Source of the DNA: Candidatus Poribacteria bacterium | GTDB lineage: Bacteria; Poribacteria; WGA-4E; WGA-3G | Direction of reading: 5' to 3' | NCBI GenBank assembly: GCA_022825825.1 | Contig: JAJDWA010000064.1 | Coordinates: forward strand, 1 to 33,781 | Length of the DNA stretch: 33,781 nucleotides | Shown: in pieces, positions 7,164 through 15,565 of the stretch | Numbering within the stretch: the first letter of the stretch is position 1 | How the letters are laid out: each line of letters begins with the position of its first letter | Position numbers and translations under genes: made by a program | The notes under the pieces: generated by a model | Database searches by the model: none | Seen by the model: only the letters and a program-made list of their open reading frames with translations | What the model was told of the DNA's origin: nothing

Positions 7164-9482
7164 ATGAATATAAAAATGCTACAATCAATCACTTACTTAA
7201 AGCGGATTTCAATATCATTACCAATTATAACGCTATTCTTCTTTATTTGCATAGGCACATCTACGAATGTCTTTGCACAAGTGCAACCTAAAGATGACCC
7301 AGCGGTAAGGATACAAACATTAAACGCCATTCAGGATGCAAATGATCACTATTATGAACGTAGGTATGCCGAAGCGATTAAAGCATATCAAACGTTGCTT
7401 AAAACTAAACTTACGCAGACCCAAAAAGATTCTATGCGGCTCATGTTAGGGCAAAGCTACGCAAAACTTGGTGAAGATGTAGAGGCACGCCGTATTTTCA
7501 GTGAAATTATAAATGAAAACCCTGATGGGCCTTACGCAACACAGGCAGTCCATCAACTTTCTAACCTATATCGACAACGTTATCAGTTTAGAGAGGCTAT
7601 TATCCTATGCAAACAGATTCTGAAACAACATCCCGATAGTGCAGCGGCCGCTGTTGCTGCATACCTCACTGCTTATTATCAATACGTAGAAGGTAAGTAT
7701 GAAGATGCGATGAAAAGTTACAAGTTTTTCCTTGATAATTTTCCGAATTCAATCTATCGGTCCTCTGCTATTAGCAGCCTTGTGCGGCTATATACCCAAA
7801 ACGAACGCTATGGAGATGCAGAAAAGCTTATCACGGAACGGATAAAACTAAACCCGACTGATACTACTCTTTTGGAGGAGCTGGCAAACTTATATCAACA
7901 ACAAGGAAAATATCAAAGAGCATTGGAACTTTATAAAGGGGTACTTGAAAAAAATCCTGCAAATACTTCTATCCGCCAAAAACTTGGTTCTCTCTATGCC
8001 GAACTCGGGAACAAGGAAAAAGCAATAGCAGAATGGAAAAAATTAGTTGCAGGAGAGACAGATCAATATCAGCAGCTTGGAACGATTTATCTTTCACACA
8101 AAATGTATGCTGAAGCGATAAATGCGTTTCAGCTGGCGATACGGGCAAATCCGCGATACGGCTACCTCTATACGCAACTTGCAGCAGTATACAAAATTCA
8201 AGGACACGTTGAAAAAGCTGCATCTACATATATTGATGGTCTGCAAGGCGTTGGTCCCAGCGGGAGTCAACGGGAGGCAATATGGGGCGGCATGCTTGAA
8301 ATTTATCAAGGTGATCAACAAAAACCGCTTCGTGAAAAACTGATAGCTCAGTTTCAAAAGTCACATCGGGCTGCGCCTCGGAATCTCAACATCGCGCTAA
8401 CTTTAGGCGAACTTTTTTTCTATGCCGACCAACTTGATGACGCACTGAAAACATTCACACAACTTCACAGTAACTACTCTTCTTACACTGACGCAACATT
8501 AGAGAGATTTGGAAATGTGTTAGAACGCAATCAAAATTCATCAGCAATCGAATTTTACAAAACATTGTTGCAGCTTTCAAGAGATAGCAGGATACTCACA
8601 AATACCCGATATAAACTCGCAAAGTTGTATCAAAACGCTGAGCAGTGGGAAATGGCGGTCAATACTTTGAAAGAAACGAACACAAACAGTGCCGTTTTTA
8701 TTAACAGTCAACTTCTGCTTGCACAGATACAATTGCACGGTCTGCATGATCCGAAAGCCGCACATACGACGCTTCAACCCCTGATGACACGCCGTTTAAT
8801 TTCTGACCAATTTATAGAAACACAGATGATTTTAGGTGAGTGTCATCTTCTTCTGAAGAGGCATACCCTCGCAAGAGAGGTCCTGACACCAATTGCCGAC
8901 AGCACTAACCGCGCAAGCGCTACGGCACGAAAACTGATAGGCGACTCCTACTTCTTCGAGAAGGATTTCGGTAATGCTGTTACGAATTACAGAAAAGTTG
9001 CCCTTATCTCAAAATCGGATAAACTCACAAACGATGCATTAGAACGACTTGCTCTGATCCAAGACAACACTGACTATTTCGCTATTCCAATAACCGATTA
9101 TATAAACGCACTTCAATTATACTTAACGGGTGACATTGAAGCAGCAATCACACAGTGTGAAGACACGATTTCACTTTATCCAAAATCCCAAATTGTTGAT
9201 GATGTATGGATGCTTCTCGGTTTAATATATCTTTCCCAAAACGCTTATGGTGATGCTCTTCATTCATATCAACAAATCGTTTCTCAAGAAGGTCCGTTAG
9301 CAGCAGCGGCTCTAACGCAAATTGCAGAAATTTATCAAAAAAAGAGAGATTTTCCGAATGCTCTGGATACCTACACAACGCTGCTTACAACATATCCGGA
9401 CAGCAGTATCGTCCCGCGTGCACGCCAACAGTTGGACAAATTAACGAAGTTAATGAAGAATCCAGAAACCGATTCCCCTTGA
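7164..9482 (+). CDS. Exported tetratricopeptide-repeat protein
   Basis: A protein of about 770 residues with an N-terminal signal peptide (hydrophobic ISISLPIITLFFFICIG, likely cleavage after VFA). TPR-like helical pairs run almost to the C-terminus, for example units with A..Y......P.......A. The last repeats resemble YbgF/BamD-type TPRs (DDVWMLLGLIYLSQ). TPR proteins scaffold complexes; this one should work in the periplasm. The start is uncertain: a GTG at 7149 overlaps the previous stop by four bases, while the ATG at 7164 has AAGG three bases upstream and is chosen here. Close packing with the VWA and ASPIC genes suggests a shared envelope process. No partner is proven. Confidence 0.8.
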   Translation: MNIKMLQSITYLKRISISLPIITLFFFICIGTSTNVFAQVQPKDDPAVRIQTLNAIQDANDHYYERRYAEAIKAYQTLLKTKLTQTQKDSMRLMLGQSYAKLGEDVEARRIFSEIINENPDGPYATQAVHQLSNLYRQRYQFREAIILCKQILKQHPDSAAAAVAAYLTAYYQYVEGKYEDAMKSYKFFLDNFPNSIYRSSAISSLVRLYTQNERYGDAEKLITERIKLNPTDTTLLEELANLYQQQGKYQRALELYKGVLEKNPANTSIRQKLGSLYAELGNKEKAIAEWKKLVAGETDQYQQLGTIYLSHKMYAEAINAFQLAIRANPRYGYLYTQLAAVYKIQGHVEKAASTYIDGLQGVGPSGSQREAIWGGMLEIYQGDQQKPLREKLIAQFQKSHRAAPRNLNIALTLGELFFYADQLDDALKTFTQLHSNYSSYTDATLERFGNVLERNQNSSAIEFYKTLLQLSRDSRILTNTRYKLAKLYQNAEQWEMAVNTLKETNTNSAVFINSQLLLAQIQLHGLHDPKAAHTTLQPLMTRRLISDQFIETQMILGECHLLLKRHTLAREVLTPIADSTNRASATARKLIGDSYFFEKDFGNAVTNYRKVALISKSDKLTNDALERLALIQDNTDYFAIPITDYINALQLYLTGDIEAAITQCEDTISLYPKSQIVDDVWMLLGLIYLSQNAYGDALHSYQQIVSQEGPLAAAALTQIAEIYQKKRDFPNALDTYTTLLTTYPDSSIVPRARQQLDKLTKLMKNPETDSP

Positions 9483-9511
9483 TTGCATTCGCTTACAATT
9501 AATTTTATGCA

Positions 9512-11176
9512 ATGGAATACACCTTACACCTACTACTTGTTTGCGCACTACTGTCCACGTGTTTCCTACCGTTAAGTGCAAAAGAAACAACCATCCACTT
9601 TACCGAGCAAACCGAAGCCGCTGGAATCCGTTTCAAACACATCAACGGTGCATCTGAACAGAAGTATCTACCTGAAACGATGGGGGCTGGTTGCCTCTTT
9701 TTTGATTACGATAACGATGGTCACCTTGATATCTATTTTGTCAACAGCGGAAAAACTTGTGAGAACACCTCTCAACCTCGCACCCAACCTGATGAGATGA
9801 ACGGTCTTTACCGTAACAACGGTGATGGCACTTTTTCCGATGTCACCAAACAAGCAGGGTTTGAGAAAAATAACGGCTACGGCATGGGATGTCTCTCCGC
9901 AGATTACGACAACGATGGTGATGCAGACCTATACCTTACCAACTTTGGAAGAAATCAACTCTATCGCAATAATGGTGATGGCACGTTTACCGACGTTACA
10001 AACGATGCTGGTGTCGGAGACTCTCATTGGAGCGTGAGTGCATCCTTTGGCGATTATAACCTTGATGGATACCTCGATCTATATGTGGTAAACTACCTTG
10101 ATTATCAGGTTGAAACTGCTCACGCGTGTTTGCTTGAAGGCGTTCATATCTACTGCGGGCCACACGAATATCCCGGCGCACAGGATACATTTTACCGTAA
10201 CAACGGTGATGGCACTTTCACGGATGTCACTGCACGGTCGGGCGTGCGTAATGCTGGAAAAGGGTTAGGTGTTCTTTGGACAGATTACAACAACGATGGC
10301 TATCCTGACATTTTTGTAGCAAACGATGCCGTTCAAGATTTTCTGTATCGCAATAATGGCGATGGCACGTTTACTGATGTTGCAATTACAGCAGGAATTG
10401 CATTTAATTCAGAGGGGCGCGCCACAGCAAGTATGGGGATTGCAAATGGTGATTACGATAATGATGGGTTGTTAGACCTTTTTGTCACAAATTTCTCGTT
10501 GGAAGTCAACAGTCTCTTCCATAATGATGGCGATGGATTTTTTACAATGACTACGTTTGAAACAGGACTTGCCGAACTCAGTTTTTCGCAACTCGGATTT
10601 GGTACCCAATTTCTTGATGCAGACAACAGCGGCACTTTAGATCTCTTTGTAGCGAATGGGCATGTATGGGACAACGTCTCACAAATTACACCATCCCTCG
10701 CCTACAAACAGAAATGTCAATTTTTTAGTAACACAGGAACAGGAAATTTCAACGATGTGTCGCAGAAAGCAGGAGCATTTTTCACGCGTCCCGTTGTTGC
10801 GCGCGGCACTGCTATCGGCGACTATGATAACGATGGTGATGTGGATATTCTGGTCTCTTGTTGCGGTGGCTCTCCAGTACTGTTAAGAAATGATTCCAAA
10901 ATAGTGGGCAATTGGCTGAAAATCCAATTAGTCGGGACTAAAAACAACCGCGACGGAATTGGTGCTAAAGTGCAAGTGCAGACAGGTGAAAAAACACAAG
11001 CAAAAGAAGTTACCTGCGGCGGCAGCTACGCATCAGGAAGCGAACGCGCACTGCTTTTTGGACTTGGCAATCATTCAACAGTCCAATCAATTAAGGTAAA
11101 GTGGCAGGGAGGACATATCCAAAGACTCGAAAATCTGTCAGCGAATCAAGTTATCCGAATTGAAGAAAATCGCTAA
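9512..11176 (+). CDS. Exported VCBS/FG-GAP repeat protein with ASPIC/UnbV domain (CRTAC1-like)
   Basis: A 554-residue protein with a signal peptide (about 1-23, ending LSA). It contains repeated calcium-loop units D-x-D-x-D-G-x-x-D-I/L with the linker YRNNGDGTFTDVT, the pattern of VCBS/FG-GAP beta-propellers. The last 88 residues (467-554, starting NWLKIQLVGTKNNRDGIGAKV) are an ASPIC/UnbV domain. Such proteins are extracellular and bind calcium; their ligands are mostly unknown. Unlike the second copy at 12955 it has no FlgD-like sorting domain. It follows the TPR gene by 29 bases and probably ends that transcript, since a strong promoter comes next. Confidence 0.87.
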   Translation: MEYTLHLLLVCALLSTCFLPLSAKETTIHFTEQTEAAGIRFKHINGASEQKYLPETMGAGCLFFDYDNDGHLDIYFVNSGKTCENTSQPRTQPDEMNGLYRNNGDGTFSDVTKQAGFEKNNGYGMGCLSADYDNDGDADLYLTNFGRNQLYRNNGDGTFTDVTNDAGVGDSHWSVSASFGDYNLDGYLDLYVVNYLDYQVETAHACLLEGVHIYCGPHEYPGAQDTFYRNNGDGTFTDVTARSGVRNAGKGLGVLWTDYNNDGYPDIFVANDAVQDFLYRNNGDGTFTDVAITAGIAFNSEGRATASMGIANGDYDNDGLLDLFVTNFSLEVNSLFHNDGDGFFTMTTFETGLAELSFSQLGFGTQFLDADNSGTLDLFVANGHVWDNVSQITPSLAYKQKCQFFSNTGTGNFNDVSQKAGAFFTRPVVARGTAIGDYDNDGDVDILVSCCGGSPVLLRNDSKIVGNWLKIQLVGTKNNRDGIGAKVQVQTGEKTQAKEVTCGGSYASGSERALLFGLGNHSTVQSIKVKWQGGHIQRLENLSANQVIRIEENR

Positions 11177-11181
11177 TTGAC

Positions 11182-11210
11182 TTGACAATTTCACCAATCA
11201 ATTCTAAAAT
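11182..11210 (+). promoter_or_regulatory. Strong sigma70-type promoter
   Basis: A perfect TTGACA (11182-11187) is separated by 17 bases from TAAAAT (11205-11210). It sits between the ASPIC gene and the first of the paired beta-sandwich genes. Its quality suggests that the gene at 11235 is expressed on its own and well. Confidence 0.65.
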
Positions 11211-11234
11211 TAAAAGATAGGAGGTTATAAATCT

Positions 11235-11993
11235 ATGAAAAATCGCAATTTTTGGAAAATTGTATGTTATAGTGCAATCGTCTGTTTGCTCACATCAATG
11301 TCTGCATGGATAGGCACTGCGGATGCAGCAGACTCATTCGGTGACCCGTTTGAGGGTGGCGAATTGCAGAATCCCAATTGGAAATGGCAAAACGAACCGC
11401 CAACATGGGATATTGACAAAACCCGAAAAGGGTTCTTAACCATTGATAGTGAAAACAATCGAAATGTTTGGGCATCGGACGCTTCACATTTCTTGTATCA
11501 GGAAACTGAGGCTGACATGTTTGACGTTGAAACCCATTTCTTCGCTAAATGGGATACCAATTCTGGAGTCAACGGGCTTCTCGTGAAAAGCCCTGCTGAC
11601 AATAACTGGGTAACTATTAAATTCTGGGGACGAGATGCTGGCCCCAGAGGGCATATCCAATATCAAACCAAGCAAGCCGGGATGGGACCGCCTGATGTCC
11701 AATGGAGATTTGGGGATTGGGGTGACATTGAACTGTCCTTCCGACTGAAAAAAGAAGGCGATACCTATACTGCCTGGTATAAAGCAGAGGGTGATGAGGA
11801 TTGGATGAATATCGGACAAGGCACCTTTGCCCTAACTCCGCCACTTTGGCTCGGTGTCTATGCTGGTGTAGCCGCTGGCTCAGGTAACTTAGAGGTTGGA
11901 TATGAATATTTTAGGGACAATATAAACGTTACTGATGTTGAACCTGAAGGAAAGGTGGCAACAACGTGGGGTATGGTGAAATCCCGTTATTAG
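11235..11993 (+). CDS. Exported DUF1349/concanavalin-like beta-sandwich protein, copy 1
   Basis: A 252-residue protein with a signal peptide (about 1-32, cleavage near ADA|AD). The body (33-235) has the look of the concanavalin-like domain found in DUF1349 and in C-terminal parts of glycoside hydrolases: it starts DSFGDPFEGG, continues with NPNWKWQNEP and ends with AGVAAGSGNLEVGYEYF. It ends VEPEGKVATTWGMVKSRY, a tail shared with its neighbours. AGGAGG lies upstream of the ATG at good spacing. It probably binds a glycan or acts as a surface lectin, but no catalytic residues can be assigned. It is a tandem paralogue of the gene at 12140. Confidence 0.72.
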   Translation: MKNRNFWKIVCYSAIVCLLTSMSAWIGTADAADSFGDPFEGGELQNPNWKWQNEPPTWDIDKTRKGFLTIDSENNRNVWASDASHFLYQETEADMFDVETHFFAKWDTNSGVNGLLVKSPADNNWVTIKFWGRDAGPRGHIQYQTKQAGMGPPDVQWRFGDWGDIELSFRLKKEGDTYTAWYKAEGDEDWMNIGQGTFALTPPLWLGVYAGVAAGSGNLEVGYEYFRDNINVTDVEPEGKVATTWGMVKSRY

Positions 11994-11997
11994 TTCT

Positions 11998-12031
11998 AAG
12001 GTAGGGTAGACCACGGTTTGCCCTACCTTTT
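11998..12031 (+). terminator. Hairpin followed by short T run
   Basis: AAGGTAGGG (11998-12006) pairs perfectly with CCCTACCTT (12021-12029) and is followed by T residues to 12031. It would end transcription of the first beta-sandwich gene. The GTAGGG/CCCTAC core recurs in the palindromes at 4180 and 4304, so it may be a repeat reused as a terminator. Confidence 0.55.
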
Positions 12032-12139
12032 CCACTTATAAAAAGTGTTTAAGAACTGAAAACAGTATTTTGTTTACGCAAATATCGTTTGGTTGAAGTT
12101 TATAGCAGGAATATTTTTAAATCTATATAGGAGATAGAA

Positions 12140-12940
12140 ATGAAAATTCGAAATTTAAGTACTTACTTACAGAATTCCCATCTTGTGTGTGGGAAAATTC
12201 TTTTTTATTGTATTATCGCCTGGACGTTTGCCGGACTAACGGTTTGGATTGGCGGCGTAGATGCAGCAGATTCATTCGGTGACCCGTTTGAGGGCGGTAA
12301 ATTGCAGAATCCCAATTGGAAATGGCAAAATGAGCCAGAAAAATGGGATGTTGGGGAGACCCGCAAAGGTTTCCTATATATTGACAGTGAACATGACCGA
12401 GATAGAAATCTATGGCAAAATGATGAAAGTCACTTTCTCTATCAGGAAACCGAAACAGACATGTTTGATGTCGAAACCCACTTCTTCTCTAAATGGGCTA
12501 CCAGTTCTGGGGTGAATGGACTCCTTGTGAAGAGTCCTTCTGACAATAACTGGGGAACTATTAAATTCTGGTCTCGAGATGCTGCTAATAGGGGGCACAT
12601 CCAGTACCAAACCAGAGGAGCAGGTTTGAGACCAGGTGGTGATATTGGATGGAAACCGGAATTTGGTAATACTGAGTTGTTTCTTAGACTGAAAAAAGAT
12701 GGAAATCAGTATTCTGCATGGTATAAAACCGAAGCAGATGGGGATTGGTTAGTAATCCACGAGAATGCAAACTTTAATCTGACTCCACCACTTCAACTTG
12801 GTATTTATGCTGGTGTTGCCACAGCTGTTGGTACTCTTGAAGTTGAATATGAATATTTTAGAGACAATATGAACGCCTTCCCTGTTGAACCGGGTGGGAA
12901 AGCGACAACAACATGGGGAGCAGTCAAAACCCGATATTAA
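12140..12940 (+). CDS. Exported DUF1349/concanavalin-like beta-sandwich protein, copy 2
   Basis: A 266-residue paralogue of the gene at 11235, similar along its whole mature length, with identical runs such as AADSFGDPFEGG, NPNWKWQNEP and SGVNGLLVKSP. The signal peptide is longer and less alike (about 1-46, ending DAA), and small insertions separate the copies near residue 95 and in the central loop. It ends VEPGGKATTTWGAVKTRY. GGAG precedes the ATG. Export and carbohydrate binding are likely; a specific ligand is not known. It lies only 14 bases before the next gene, so the two are probably co-transcribed. Confidence 0.72.
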   Translation: MKIRNLSTYLQNSHLVCGKILFYCIIAWTFAGLTVWIGGVDAADSFGDPFEGGKLQNPNWKWQNEPEKWDVGETRKGFLYIDSEHDRDRNLWQNDESHFLYQETETDMFDVETHFFSKWATSSGVNGLLVKSPSDNNWGTIKFWSRDAANRGHIQYQTRGAGLRPGGDIGWKPEFGNTELFLRLKKDGNQYSAWYKTEADGDWLVIHENANFNLTPPLQLGIYAGVATAVGTLEVEYEYFRDNMNAFPVEPGGKATTTWGAVKTRY

Positions 12941-12954
12941 GGAGGGTAAATATA

Positions 12955-14868
12955 ATGCGATACAGCTTAATCATACTTCTCTGTTTCTGTGTCGTTCCTT
13001 CTCTATTTGCTTCAACTTTCACAGATGTTAGTCAAGCGGCAGGGGTTCATCAACGAGAAATTCCGGTAGATGAAAATTCCGGGGCCTGGATGGGCCCCGG
13101 TGCCGCCGCTGTAGATTACGACAACGATGGCTGCTGGCTCGACATTTTTGTTGTTGGTGATGGCGGTTTACCTAACGCGCTTTACCACAATAATGCCGAT
13201 GGAACATTTACGGATATTGCTGACAAAGCAGGCGTTGCCAACACCCCAAATGGGCGCGGATGCGTTTGGTTTGACTATAACAATGATGGCTGGCGCGATC
13301 TTTATGTAACCTGTGATGGACCAAACTTCCTCTTCATGAACAATGGGGACGGTACCTTCACAGATGTAAGTGAAGAAGCAGGGGTCGCAGACGAACAGCA
13401 CGGCACGGGCGCGGTAGTTGCAGATTATGATCACGATGGATGGTTGGATATATATGTTGCGAACTGGGGACGTCCTGCTTCCCTTTTAGTTTTTGATCCT
13501 GCTCCCAGAATTAACGTGCTATATCGAAACAGAGGGGATGGTACCTTTGAAGAGGTCGCACAAGCAGCTGGGGTAAATGATGACGGAATTGCTTGGGGCG
13601 CAATCTTTTTTGACTACGATGGTGATACTTGGGCAGATCTGTTTGTAGCAAACGACCACGGCCCCGATAAACTCTATCGGAATAAAGGGGATGGCACCTT
13701 CGCAGATGTTTCCGAACAATCTGGCATTGTTACGCTTATCAGAGGAAAACCGACCGGCGCGATGGGGCTTTGCGTTGGAGATTATGATAACGATGCCGAC
13801 CTTGACCTTTTCGTCACAAACTACGATGAGGATCTGCTCTGGCGAAATAACGGTGATGGCACTTTCACTAACGTCGCTGAAGCAGTTGGTGTAGCAAACG
13901 AAGGTGTTGGGTGGTACGCCAGTTTCATCGACTTTGACAACGATGGGTATCGTGACCTTTACGTTGTCAACGGTGATGTAGATAATTCTCAAAAGACAAA
14001 CCTTAACCGTCTCTATCATAATACGAGAGATGGGGAGTTTGTGGATCGTTCCGATGCGTTCAATACAACTGTTGATGCTGTCGCACGCGGTGCTACTACC
14101 GGTGATTTTGATAACGATGGAGATATTGATTTCTTTGTCGTCAATAACACTGGTAACACACTTCTTCTAAACGATCTTGATCCTCCATGGCGGTCAGATG
14201 ATCCTCCATGGCAGTCCAATGATCATGCTACTCGGCGCAACGTATCTAAAAATCAACGCACCCAAATTCGTTTGCGTGGAACAAAAAGCAACCGCGACGG
14301 TATCGGCACACGGGTAACGGCGAAAATAGGCAACTTCGTCCAGACACAAGAGTTAATCTGTGGTACAGGTTTCTTGGGTAGCGATAGTTTAGATCTTGAA
14401 TTTGGAATGGCAGGTGCTTCCGGATTCGATTCTATTACCCTGACATGGCCCTCCGGAATTGTCGATACTTATCAATTCGAATACGGCACTCTTGGTGGGG
14501 ATCTCATTATTTTTACTGAAGGCGAAAAAGAAAAATTTGTTGTAGCGGTTGAACCCACAGGAAAACAGAGCACAACATGGGGAAAGATCAAAACTGCAGA
14601 GGTCTTTCAAAACTATCCTAACCCGTTTAACCCAGAAACATGGATTCCGTATAAACTTTCTGAATCCAGTGATGTGAAATTTTCAATTTACTCCCAAAGC
14701 GGGGATTTGGTCCGAGAATTTAAGCTTGGGCAGCAGCCACATGGCGAAAGGAAGTTGTATTGGGATGGGAAGAACGCAAATGGTGAGACTGTGGCAAGTG
14801 GAATCTATTTTTATCAATTCAAGGCAGGCAATATCCAAAGTATACGGAAAATGTGGTTAATGAAGTAA
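12955..14868 (+). CDS. Exported VCBS-repeat protein with ASPIC/UnbV and C-terminal sorting domain
   Basis: A 637-residue protein. The ATG at 12955 is chosen because AAGGAGG precedes it and a signal peptide follows at once (MRYSLIILLCFCVVPSLFAS). Calcium-loop VCBS repeats fill residues of about 20-410 (DYNNDGWRDLYV and similar), then an ASPIC/UnbV domain (about 435-522). Next comes the motif VEPTGKQSTTWGKIK, leading into a FlgD-like sorting domain (about 549-637: NYPNPFNPETWIPY, VASGIYFYQF, ending RKMWLMK). Probably exported and held at or released from the surface through the C-terminal domain. It is related to the gene at 9512 but has the extra C-terminal module. Confidence 0.87.
   Translation: MRYSLIILLCFCVVPSLFASTFTDVSQAAGVHQREIPVDENSGAWMGPGAAAVDYDNDGCWLDIFVVGDGGLPNALYHNNADGTFTDIADKAGVANTPNGRGCVWFDYNNDGWRDLYVTCDGPNFLFMNNGDGTFTDVSEEAGVADEQHGTGAVVADYDHDGWLDIYVANWGRPASLLVFDPAPRINVLYRNRGDGTFEEVAQAAGVNDDGIAWGAIFFDYDGDTWADLFVANDHGPDKLYRNKGDGTFADVSEQSGIVTLIRGKPTGAMGLCVGDYDNDADLDLFVTNYDEDLLWRNNGDGTFTNVAEAVGVANEGVGWYASFIDFDNDGYRDLYVVNGDVDNSQKTNLNRLYHNTRDGEFVDRSDAFNTTVDAVARGATTGDFDNDGDIDFFVVNNTGNTLLLNDLDPPWRSDDPPWQSNDHATRRNVSKNQRTQIRLRGTKSNRDGIGTRVTAKIGNFVQTQELICGTGFLGSDSLDLEFGMAGASGFDSITLTWPSGIVDTYQFEYGTLGGDLIIFTEGEKEKFVVAVEPTGKQSTTWGKIKTAEVFQNYPNPFNPETWIPYKLSESSDVKFSIYSQSGDLVREFKLGQQPHGERKLYWDGKNANGETVASGIYFYQFKAGNIQSIRKMWLMK
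14179..14220 (+). repeat. 21-bp in-frame tandem duplication
   Basis: Two adjacent 21-base units (14179-14199 and 14200-14220) both start GATCCTCCATGGC and differ at three positions. They encode DPPWRSD and DPPWQSN. The repeat sits in the linker between the VCBS repeats and the ASPIC domain and looks like a recent local duplication. Confidence 0.7.
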
Positions 14869-14899
14869 ATTCGGTCCCATAAAATATAAGGAGAGAAAA

Positions 14900-15169
14900 A
14901 TGGCTGTAATAATAGAACAAGGCGAGATAAACAATGGCGGCATTGTTTTATCTAAGCCTTTGTCATTACCCGAAGGCACTAAAGTTCGCATACAAATTGA
15001 ACCGATTGACACTGACGATAGCCAAAGCACGACACCCGATGGGAACGAAGATTTTGTTAATCTACCTTTCTTTGGCATGTGGGCAGACCGAGAGGATATG
15101 CGCGACAGTGTAGCATGGGTTCGAAAACAGAGAGAAAAATGGTTAGACCGAATAACGCGGACAGAGTAA
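14900..15169 (+). CDS. DUF104-like antitoxin (VapB role)
   Basis: An 89-residue protein. The N-terminal half (QGEINNGGIVLSKPLSLPEG, then KVRIQIEP) fits the small antitoxin family PF01954/DUF104, in which a short beta barrel is followed by a helical toxin-binding tail. The tail here (about 55-89) contains many Trp, Arg and Asp residues. AAGGAG lies upstream of the ATG. It overlaps the following PIN toxin gene by 31 bases, a common toxin-antitoxin arrangement. Confidence 0.68.
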   Translation: MAVIIEQGEINNGGIVLSKPLSLPEGTKVRIQIEPIDTDDSQSTTPDGNEDFVNLPFFGMWADREDMRDSVAWVRKQREKWLDRITRTE

Positions 15170-15537
15170 TTGATACGGATATTCTTATTGATGCTTCAAA
15201 GCAAAACGAAGATGCAATCACCTTTTTGACAATGCAACAGGACACTGGAATCCAAATTAGTATTACCTCGGCAATAGAATTAGTTATTGGCTGTCGGAAT
15301 AAAACCGAGTTAAGTCAAACGCAGAAATTTCTTCAAGGTTGTACCATTTTGCCGATTACTGTAACTGCTTCAGAGGTTGCCTATCAATTAATAGAAACAT
15401 TTGCTCTGAGTCATGGACTTCTCATGGGAGATGCCCTTATCGCAGCAACAGTCCTGGAGCGCGGTGCAACCCTCTATACAAAAAACACTCGCCACTTCCA
15501 AATGATTCCGAGATTAGCAATTATTCGACCTTACTGA
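15139..15537 (+). CDS. vapC: PIN-domain ribonuclease toxin (VapC type)
   Basis: A 132-residue PIN protein with acidic residues in the expected places: Asp12 (VIDTDILID), Glu47 (SAIELVIG) and Asp98 (LLMGDALIAA), then YTKNTRHF near the end. VapC toxins cleave tRNA or rRNA in a magnesium-dependent way. The frame is open from 15079, but that earlier start would run far into the antitoxin gene. The ATG at 15139 gives the usual PIN N-terminus and overlaps the antitoxin by 31 bases. Genuine activity is inferred from intact residues. Confidence 0.82.
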   Translation: MVRPNNADRVIDTDILIDASKQNEDAITFLTMQQDTGIQISITSAIELVIGCRNKTELSQTQKFLQGCTILPITVTASEVAYQLIETFALSHGLLMGDALIAATVLERGATLYTKNTRHFQMIPRLAIIRPY

Positions 15538-15565
15538 ACTATAAGGAAGAAAAGAGGGATTTGCT

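Noticed and set aside
13519..14019. Long minus-strand frame opposite the VCBS gene
   Set aside because: It is the antisense shadow of the repetitive calcium-loop sequence; no signal for translation.
15079..15138. Upstream start for the PIN toxin
   Set aside because: It would overlap the antitoxin gene by 91 bases and add residues not usual for PIN toxins.
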